Shown: positions 56,345-64,000 of the stretch, piece by piece
How positions within the stretch are numbered: the stretch's first letter is position 1
Layout: each line of letters opens with the position of its first letter
Source: Boesenbergia rotunda
Lineage: Eukaryota; Streptophyta; Magnoliopsida; Zingiberales; Zingiberaceae
Assembly: GCA_024364735.1 (NCBI GenBank)
Contig: JAGFNQ010001622.1
Coordinates: forward strand, 221,358 to 285,357
Length of the DNA: 64,000 bases
Direction of reading: 5' to 3'
Notes under the pieces: generated by a model
What the model was told of the DNA's origin: nothing
The model's database searches: none
Seen by the model: only the letters and a program-made list of their open reading frames with translations
Translations under genes and position numbers: made by a program

Positions 56345-57700
56345 TGTAGGATCAAGATCGATGCTAGGGGGAGGTGAATCATGTTTAAACATTGCTTGCA
56401 ATAAATATAATGAGCAGATAAAAATGAATTAATTAGGGTTAACACAACAAAAATAATAAAGTAACTTAGATTAATTCAAACAAGTAAAACAATGATAGTA
56501 GCATTTTAAGTATGCAAACTGACTAACCAAACCATAAGTATTGACACACAACAATTTAAAAATATTGATTCTTATTTTCAAATTCTCCCTTTATAGAAAA
56601 AAGAATCTAAAAATTAAGCACAGTAAAATGTTAAGGCAATCACTTAAACAAATAAAAATCATTACTCTAAGTGTTGCCGTTTGGAAATGAAGTGCGTGTC
56701 ACACCATGTCACAACACAAAAAAGTGAATAAAGCACTCAGAGAAGAATTAGATGTTTGAGAAATGGATGACTTGAAAGTTCTACCTTGAAGCTCCTTATA
56801 TCGTATTCTCTCGGTCACCCAGAGCCCTCCCGGTCGCCTGTACAGGTTTGACATGACTACATCTTCTATCCATAAGATAATGTTAATGTCGCTTCCCGGT
56901 CGCCTCCATACCACCTAGTTGGCTGGGCAGGGGGTGAAATTCCATCTTGATCGTCATCATCGGGGTGTTGATAACGTTGTCTCTCAATCGCTTGAAAGCT
57001 GCTCGGTTGCCCAGACCCACACAGTCGCTTGAATCCTCCGAAATCCCTTCATTAAGAGTTATCACCAACTATTCACCTCTGAACTCCATTCGGTTCTTGG
57101 AACTGTCTAACACATTTCTTGTAATTGTTACACATAATGAGTATGATAGAAAATATTTAATTACTCACACTTAATTGACTAGATTAATCTGTCTAGTTCT
57201 ATTTTGCTAAACAATCAGCTCTTAGTTGATTCCACACACTTGGACTTGTATCAAGCAACCAACCTCTATCTAATTCCACCCACTTGAACTTTTACCAAAC
57301 AATCAACCTCCAGCTAATTCTACACATTTGGACTTGAGTCACATAACATCCAGCTAGGAATTTGTCCAACTAAGCCTTAATCACTTGACTTTAATTCAGA
57401 TAGCCTCTAGATGGGAATTTGTTTGTTAAGCATTAATCAGATGGACTTTGATTCACCTAGCCCTCTAGTTAGAAATTTATCTACTTGGTCCCAACCAAGA
57501 CTTAACTCATGCCCAGATCCACTAGGACTTGATTGTTGCATGGTTCATAACTAAGACTTTAATGTCTATCAAGTATCCTGCTTGTATATTCACTGCATGA
57601 AAAAAATAGATTTAAATGCAGTCGTAAATAAATATATTAAATGAAATATAACTTCCCTTTAAATATTGCTCCCTTTAATCAGATAAGGAATTTCAAAAAA
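56345..57700 (-). repeat. LTR-like segment B (Sirevirus type)
   Basis: It starts TGTAGGATCAAGATCGATGC, then AGGGGGAGGTGAATC. This is again the Sirevirus LTR-edge pattern, but it is different in sequence from segment A. It includes a diverged ~60-bp tandem repeat at 57225-57500 (CACTTGGACTTGTATC..CAACCTC..CTAATTC). A pyrimidine-rich CTCTTCTCTCCCTTTTTCA near 57724 would be the polypurine tract on the minus strand. The far end is approximate. Confidence 0.5.
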
Positions 57701-57947
57701 AATAATTTTATTTAACTAATTAGTCTCTTCTCTCCCTTTTTCATATATCAAAATGGGTTAAAACAAATAAAGCATGACATGTAAGCAAGATCATAGAGAT
57801 GAGTTCAGATCAAGTAATCAAGTAAATCAATCCAAGGATCTCAGCTTAAATAAGAAATAAAGATAAAGTCAAGTTAAACACAATTCAACCGCAAGTTAGA
57901 GTTTAATCTACTATAAATAAACCAAGTCTTCTTTTAAGTGTACTGAA

Positions 57948-58133
57948 TTAAACTTCAACTAGTGGTTTTGTAAATATATCTGTTATACTTGACTTGGATT
58001 CATTATATTTGAGTTCAATGTCACCATTTGATATGTGTTCTCTAACAAAATGATATTTAACTTGTATGTGTTTAGTTATATAATAGTATATTGGATTTTT
58101 GTTAAAATTGACGGAACTGATGTCATCAATCAT
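57948..58133 (-). pseudogene. copia RNase H C-terminal fragment
   Basis: A minus frame with ISSVNFNKNPIYYYITKHIQ and HFVREHISNGDIELKYNES, ending TDIFTKPL. This is the C-terminal block of copia RNase H (compare 37001-37260). The rest of pol is missing: gag-like sequence resumes within about 250 bp. Confidence 0.8.
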
Positions 58134-58394
58134 TACCTAGACCTAGATCTATAGGAATATGATGTCCACGGTAGAACCTAGACTAAGTCCATTTATGCAT
58201 GAGATTAATAAGATAATAATTTTGAAAAACCATAATTTTTAAAAGAAAATAATTAATTTTGAAATCAATATTTAAAAACATGTAAATGTGATTAGAGCCA
58301 GATCCTAGTTTAACAGCCCAAAGATTAGCTCCTCTAAGTTAGAGCTCTAATATATTTCAATTTTGCAATTAGGTTAGTATAAAAAATGTTAGCA

Positions 58395-59496
58395 TTTACC
58401 AATGAATATGATGTTTAGGTACCCAATAACAATTATTTTCTGCATGGTTAATTCAGCATGATTTTGAAACCCAAGCAATTTTATTTCTAACATCTCTTTT
58501 GACTAAGGAAATATAACAGACATGATTTTAATTCGAATTAAATCCAAGTCTAGTCTTATTGTAAGTAGTACGTCTGGATCCAATCATCATATGTAAATAT
58601 TTTGATCTAGATGTGAACTTACTTAAAGTTGCTTTTAACTTGTTGACTTGATTTTTCAAGTCAGAATTCTCTTTCTCAAGTTATGACACCTCAGTTGAGG
58701 TTTCAACTTGACTAAACTGAGTCATTGAGTTTAAGTTAGTTTTTTCCTTAAGGTCTTTGACCTCCTTAAGTAAAGTTTTAACTATGGACTTATATTTAGC
58801 TAGAGTCTTAGTCAAATAAACAACTGTAGTAAATAATTTTTCAATAATTAACTTTGTAACCTCATCAGCTGACTCATTTGAGTCGTTGACCTAACTTGAA
58901 TATGATGCTGAGTTGTACTTTGACTCCCATTCTGAGCATGAATCTTCTTGAATCGCCATTAGTGCTAGTAGGTTGACATGATTTGAGTTTGATTTAGATT
59001 TGGGTGATGATTCGTCCCAAATTGCCTTCAGGGTATTCTTCTTTTTATTCTTCTTTTTAGGTTCTTTCTCCTTCTCTTCTAATAAGGGACAGTTGGTTCC
59101 GAAGTGCCTTTTCTTCTTGCATTCAAAGCATCAAATGTTTGCTAGGTCCTTGTTCAAGATCTTATTCTTCATGAATTTTTGAGCGAATTACTTCCATCAG
59201 ATCATACTTTTTACCAAGTGTGAGACTTTTGAAGAGAGATCATATTCGTTGTATGTTGATTCAGGTTCTGATTCTGATTCGGTCTCTTCTATAGATTTGG
59301 ACCTTAGTTTGGATTTACTTGTAATTAAAGCTATACCATTATCTTTTTTATCAAGGTTAGTCGGTTCATATAATTCAAAATCACAAATGAATTCATTTAG
59401 TTTAAGAGTAGACAAGTCCTTAGACAATTTGTATGGATCATGTTGGGTGTCTCTAAGTGCATTTAAAATTTTGTTTTCATAAGACATGCACAACAC
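58395..59496 (-). pseudogene. Sirevirus gag remnant
   Basis: The minus strand shows NALRDTQHDPYKLSKDLSTL (59480-59390), an acidic Ser/Glu-rich hinge and a CCHC knuckle CFECKKKRHFGTNC near 59100-59140. A coiled-coil segment follows (VVYLTKTLAKYKSIVKTLLK) with a K-F-T..S..L-x-M-M-I-G-S-R-R block near 58600. Several stops and frameshifts are present. It is joined almost directly to RNase H, so protease, integrase and RT were deleted. Confidence 0.75.
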
Positions 59497-59539
59497 GCAT
59501 CATACACACCACACAATCATGTAAGTATCTCCAGGATAG

Positions 59540-60425
59540 TTTTGATGTGGTCAACTGAATAAGTTAGGCCTTGTTGGTTTGATCCTTGTGACTAAGTGTG
59601 CAGAAGATTAGAAGCACAAAAAGTCGAGTGGAAGACGCAACATATGAAAAGGATAGCACGGGAAGAGAGCCGATGGACTTAGTGCATCCGAGGGATGAGA
59701 AAACTGTGAAAGAGTACACAGATGGACGAGAAGAGCGTGTGCGACATCTGAGGGATGAGAAGTCGGGGAGGAAAACTGCTTAAGGAGAAGTTCAAAAGTT
59801 TTGATTTAGGTGAGCTCAACTTCGGACGATTAGAAATCACCCAAAAGTGGTAGAAGGCTGGAGGATGACCATACTCCACCCATCTAGGCACCCATATCGA
59901 CATGGGCGCTTGGAGCTCAGGCGCCCGTTTGAATATGGGCGCCTAGAGTCTAAGCACTTGGAACTAATGCGGGCTCCCAGGATCGAACTTTTATCTAGCA
60001 TGAGTCGTTTTCACAGTCATTGCGATGCGGATAAGATTAGACCCAATCAAGCACCCCTATTGCATACAGGCACCCGAGAAGTGCCACGTCAGCAACAAGA
60101 TAACTCTTCTAGGCTCTATAAATAAAATTCTTTTAGAATAACAACTAATACTCAATTTTCTAATTCTGTTATGTGCTTTAAATGAGTGTAAGAGGTTTCT
60201 CCGCCTTCATAAAAGGAGTTTAATACTAGAGCTTTGAATATCTTGGATTAACAACCACCCAGGTTACAAACCAAGTAAAACTCAAAGCTTCTTTTTCTTT
60301 TAGTTGTTGATGTTGTTTACTTATGTTTAACTAATCTCTATCTTTGCTAAAGAAGAAGATTTAGTTTAACTTTGCAGGACATTTCACCCTCTCTAGCCGG
60401 TCCTATACGATCCATACATGTGTTG
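59540..60425 (+). repeat. LTR-like segment C
   Basis: Landmarks GTGTGCAGAAGATTAGAAGC, GGTGCATCCGAGGGA-type repeats and a CTATAAATAAAATTC TATA motif (60117-60130). The first ~550 bp match the reverse complement of 61860-62434. It contains hairpin-like GGGCGCC(T/C) repeats (59880-59950). Confidence 0.6.
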
Positions 60426-60429
60426 ACAT

Positions 60430-61260
60430 AATCGTAAAATTAAAAGCTTTGTTTAGGCAATATATCTGTTGGCTGACGTTAATAAGGAACAACATCACTG
60501 AGCAACCCTAACTAGGATTGACTCTATTCGTATCCACACCGAGATACCTTCAAGATGACTTCTTTAAGTCTTAAGTTGTGTCTCCACTTCGGTACTAGCC
60601 AAAGAGAGGAGATGACCCGATCTGATTGGTTTGTATCAAGATGCATTCTTCCCTGCTATGCTTCTTACATGATTGGTTTGTATCACCATCATTGGGTTCT
60701 CCTAAAATCATATTAATCCACCTCTGAAAGGGGGAGGTTTTTTATTTTCCCATATTAATCCACCTCCTGAAATCATTGGGAGGCGACGCTTGCACTTGAT
60801 TTGGAAGAAAAGGAACAAGAGGTCGAGGAATGAGAGGATTTTGCCTCGAGGGCTGAGGAGAAAGTGGTCTCTGATGACGTGGGGTAGGAATTGTTAATAT
60901 ATTCTTCATACGAGGATAAACTTTGATGATTCATTCCATTCTTGCTCTAACTGTCGACAATTGTTTGTAATGACCATATTCTTAATGGAGATTATAGAAA
61001 ATATTACAAGGTTGTCTTTGGGTCCTTATTGTACTCTCACTGGCCACCTCAAGACTTGATGTTCATTGTAAATCTGTATAGTTCTTTCTTTAGAGTGACA
61101 TAAAGGAAGAGCATAGGAATGATACCTTAGAGGATCTTATAACATTAGCCTAGGATGTGTTTGATGCTCGGGTTGTCGCTCATTGGCATTTTTAGACACG
61201 CTCCCCTTTGTTCCTATCTGGCATTTTGGGCTTCTTTGATATTGATGTACTTTTCTAATC
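60430..61260. other. Decayed retroelement DNA
   Basis: No intact gene. A duplicated piece CATATTAATCCACCTC(C)TGAA occurs near 60707 and 60751. It is probably part of the gypsy remnant that follows. Confidence 0.45.
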
Positions 61261-61264
61261 GCAT

Positions 61265-61650
61265 CAAGAGTGTATCATTATTTGATGGAGGCTTTTTGAT
61301 AAGGAGTGAAATAAGTCTCCTTCCTGAAACCCTTGAGCAAAAGCTCCCATCAAAATTTTTGAAACCGCAAACAAAATTTTAGGTGTCATATGACTATATC
61401 GTTGCACATACTACCTTAAAGTTTCTTAGAGCTTTTACTTAAGATTAAATAAACTAAGTGGAATGGGCACATACCTCTTGGAACTGGAAAAATATAGCAA
61501 AAATAATGTAGCGAAATCATCGAAAGAAATGATAGTCCTTGATTTCAAAGTACTAAATCATTGTTGTGCCGACCCTAGCAAAGTGGTTAAAAAGACACAA
61601 TACTTGACACCTTCAGTATATCAATGGAGTACCACAGTATTTTCAAAATG
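61265..61650 (-). pseudogene. Ty3/gypsy gag remnant (related to 6.6-7.0 kb)
   Basis: Minus-strand frames spell HFENTVVLH, VKYCVFLTTLLGSAQQ, TIISFDDFATLFLLYFSSSK and ILMGAFAQGF. These align with the gag core at 7001-6642 (FENATLLHQYTDD..LFLQHFASSKR). Several stops are present. Confidence 0.7.
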
Positions 61651-61859
61651 ACACAAGAAGTTACTTGGTTGCAATCTTGGTGGTTGCTAATCCAAGACGG
61701 TTGAAGCTCACTATCAAAATCTTCTTCTAGCAGAGAAGCCTTTTACAGACTTTGTAGCACAAGACAGAAGCTAGAAAATAAGAAGAAATTCGTATACTTT
61801 GATCGATGATTTAGAACTAAGCTCCGGGGGCTTATGTATAGCCCCGATTAATTCTATCT

Positions 61860-62434
61860 GATTGCTGACATAATACTACAGGGGCGCCCAAGTGGTTGAG
61901 GGCGCCTAACACGTGGCTTGTGCGTTATCCGATGCACGACGTTTCCAAACGACTAGCTGGGTTGATAAAAGTTGCTCTCGGGCGCCTGTAAGCATAGGGG
62001 CATTCGAGTACTCGAACACCCCTATGCATACGAGCGCCCCTATGCATACGGGCGTCTGAGTGAGATTTGGTTAGCAACTTGCTGACCAATCTCTAGCGGG
62101 TCTTCTTGGATGATTTCTGGCCAACCGAAATTAGACTCACCCAAATCCGACTCTGGTCTTTCGCCCCTCGAGCGTCCTTCTTCCCAGCTTCTTGTCCCTC
62201 GGACGCCGCGCACGTCCTTCTCGTTCCACCAGTGTACTCAACTGCAATTTCTATGTCCCTCGGATGCACCGAGCCCGTCGGCTCACTTTCTCGTGCAATC
62301 CTTCTCAACCATTGCGTCTTACGCTCAACTTCCTCCGCTTCTAAGCTCCTACGCACTTAGACAGAGGGATCAAAATCATAATAGGACCTAACCTAACTTG
62401 GTTGATTATATCAAAACTAACCGGAGCACCAACA
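61860..62434 (-). repeat. LTR-like segment D (inverted relative of C)
   Basis: On the minus strand it starts TGTTGGTGCTCCGGTTAG at 62434. It then carries GTGCGTAGGAGCTTAGAAGC and GGTGCATCCGAGGGACATAG, the same order of landmarks as segment C. GGGCGCC-type repeats occur at 61890-62060. The 84-93-aa frames here are not genes. Confidence 0.65.
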
Positions 62435-62789
62435 ATTTGCTTTCGCACCTTCCTACTTCTTCCCACCTAAGTGAAGACGAGGTTCTGACAATCCGTTATC
62501 TATCTTCCACTCCTCGATTGCTATGTAAGACAAGGAAAACATCAAGAAACCATCCCTAACATCTACTATTTGTCTTTTCATTCATTGATTGTCACGTATT
62601 ATGAAAAATGAATCAAAAGAACAGCCGACATGTCTTTTCATTTAGTGATTGTCACGTACTGATAACCAGAAGCTTCACCATACTTAAACACGACAAAACA
62701 TTTGTTTGAACAAGTGAAGATATTCTCAATGCTCGGTAGAAGGTTTCTTTGATGGCTAGTGTATAACACTTCTGATGCTTAACTAACCC

Positions 62790-63440
62790 TGTTTATATTA
62801 CTACATAGATCCAATTATATTGCTCAGAAGAGCTTAACTATATTATTGGAAGGATCTTAACTAGATTGTTGGGAGAAATCCCACCATATTGCCCAAAAGA
62901 ACACTACCATATTGCTCGGAGAAGCATATATATATTGCTCAAAGGAGTTTAACCATATTGCTACGAGGAAATTAATAATATTACTCTGCGGAACTTATTA
63001 GCATTGCTATGTGAAATTAATGCGGCGACTTTTATACAACAAATATTTTTTTCCTTGTAGTTTTTATTGCAAATTGATTTTGCAACGATTTTTTTTTTAA
63101 AAAAAATCATCGCAAAATTTGTCCCTAAATCACTAATTTTTTTTTTTGTAGTATTAGTGATATTGCTTTGCGAAACTTGAGTACATTGTTCTGCCGAACT
63201 TTATGATATTGCTATGTGAAACTTAGTAACATTGCTCTGTGAAAATTAATGATATTGTTCCATGGAACTAGATAATATTGTTTTGCGGAATTTAGTAACC
63301 TTGTTCTGCGAAACTTAGTGACCTTGTTATGCGAAACTTAGTAGTATTGCTCTGTGAAATATGATGATATTGTTCTACGGAATTTAGTAATATTACTCTA
63401 TGAAACTCGATGATATTGCTTAGCAAAATTTAGTTGCCCT
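62790..63440. repeat. ~30-bp minisatellite, interrupted
   Basis: About 20 diverged copies of a unit such as ATATTGCTCTGCGAAACTTAGTGAT. The steady part is TTGCTNTGCGAAACTTAGT. The array is interrupted at about 63025-63150 by an unrelated palindromic A/T-rich insert (TTGCAACGATTTTTTTTTT / AAAAAAAATCATCGCAA) whose right edge ends TTTTGTAGT, which resembles the end of a small MITE. Confidence 0.8.
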
Positions 63441-63449
63441 TGGAAGAAC

Positions 63450-64000
63450 TTCGCCAATATTCAAGGATAAATCATATATCCAACTATCATCCATTTTAAA
63501 TATTTTTAAAAAATAAAATATAAATAATAATTTTAAATGTCATGACTCATAAAGCTACTCGTAATTGGGATTCCGAATTATAAATCATATACCAACGTGA
63601 TTCATGAGAGTTAAAGTTAAGGGTAGAGATTTTTTAAACCCTTAAATCGACAATTTTAATCAGTCGAATAGTTGATCAGGAATCACGATGGGATCTACTT
63701 GAGCCATTGAGCGCACCATTTAAGATAGTAAAAAGCGATTCGCTCGTCCTTAACATTTTTATCAATTCGTTTCAGGATTAACACGGAAGAGGTAGTGCAT
63801 TAAGATGAAAATAATATTTCATTATGATTGGATTATTATCCTAAAATTAAAATAGTGGTGCAAGAGCGTAATTATAATTAGTGGGATCATGATCGTAAAC
63901 AATATCGAATATCAAATTGGATAAAATTCATCTAAGCTTCCGTCAATTCATCCCAGGATCTCGGCTATGCATCGTGGCATATTGATGTGAGAACGGACAT
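63450..64000. other. Intergenic, nothing recognised
   Basis: AT-rich sequence without a supported gene or repeat. Confidence 0.5.

Overview
This window is plant nuclear DNA. It has spliced genes with GT/AG introns, Ty1/copia elements primed by initiator tRNA-Met, Ty3/gypsy remnants, an L1-type LINE with a DUF4283-type ORF1, tRNA-derived SINEs, and Tourist- and Mutator-type MITEs. Sirevirus-type copia elements and the tone of the host genes fit a monocot with a large genome. The species cannot be fixed from the sequence. Most of the DNA is mobile-element sequence, much of it nested, and only one gene looks intact.

Layout. 1-4.4 kb: AT-rich intergenic DNA with a Mutator-like MITE (9-bp target duplication), two minus-strand SINEs, a 0.66-kb Tourist MITE (TTA duplication) and a long imperfect inverted repeat. 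4.58-7.57 kb: decayed minus-strand Ty3/gypsy element bounded by two 106-bp LTR ends in inverted orientation. 7.6-28.5 kb: two copies of a 0.5-kb GC/CT-rich sequence face each other like long terminal inverted repeats. They enclose the 3' exons of a HAK/KUP potassium-transporter gene (+) and internal to 3' exons of a ubiquitin-conjugating E2 gene (-). Both gene pieces point inward. An 8.1-kb LINE sits in a HAK exon, and a 7.2-kb copia element without pol splits the E2 piece. I read the whole as a probable gene-capturing (Pack-MULE-like) element that was later invaded twice.

28.5-43.9 kb: a small foldback element is split by a 14.8-kb minus-strand Sirevirus-like copia element (ACGTA duplication) with gag, a broken pol and an env-like ORF. 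One LTR of that element carries a 2.2-kb solo LTR of another family (GCAGC duplication). Its LTRs hold arrays of GATCGGTC/GACCGATC hairpins and a ~50-bp minisatellite.

44-47.4 kb: AT-rich intergenic DNA. 47.4-50.3 kb: the intact gene, translation elongation factor 1-beta (eEF1B nucleotide-exchange subunit), with TATA box, telo-box, a 5'UTR intron and seven coding segments. The last intron splits the stop codon. 50.3-64 kb: decayed retroelements (gypsy gag pieces, Sirevirus LTRs, gag and RNase H), one MITE and a ~30-bp minisatellite.

There is no operon or pathway logic here. The value lies in the insertion stratigraphy and the possible gene capture. All homology calls come from recognising motifs by eye, and no database search was run.
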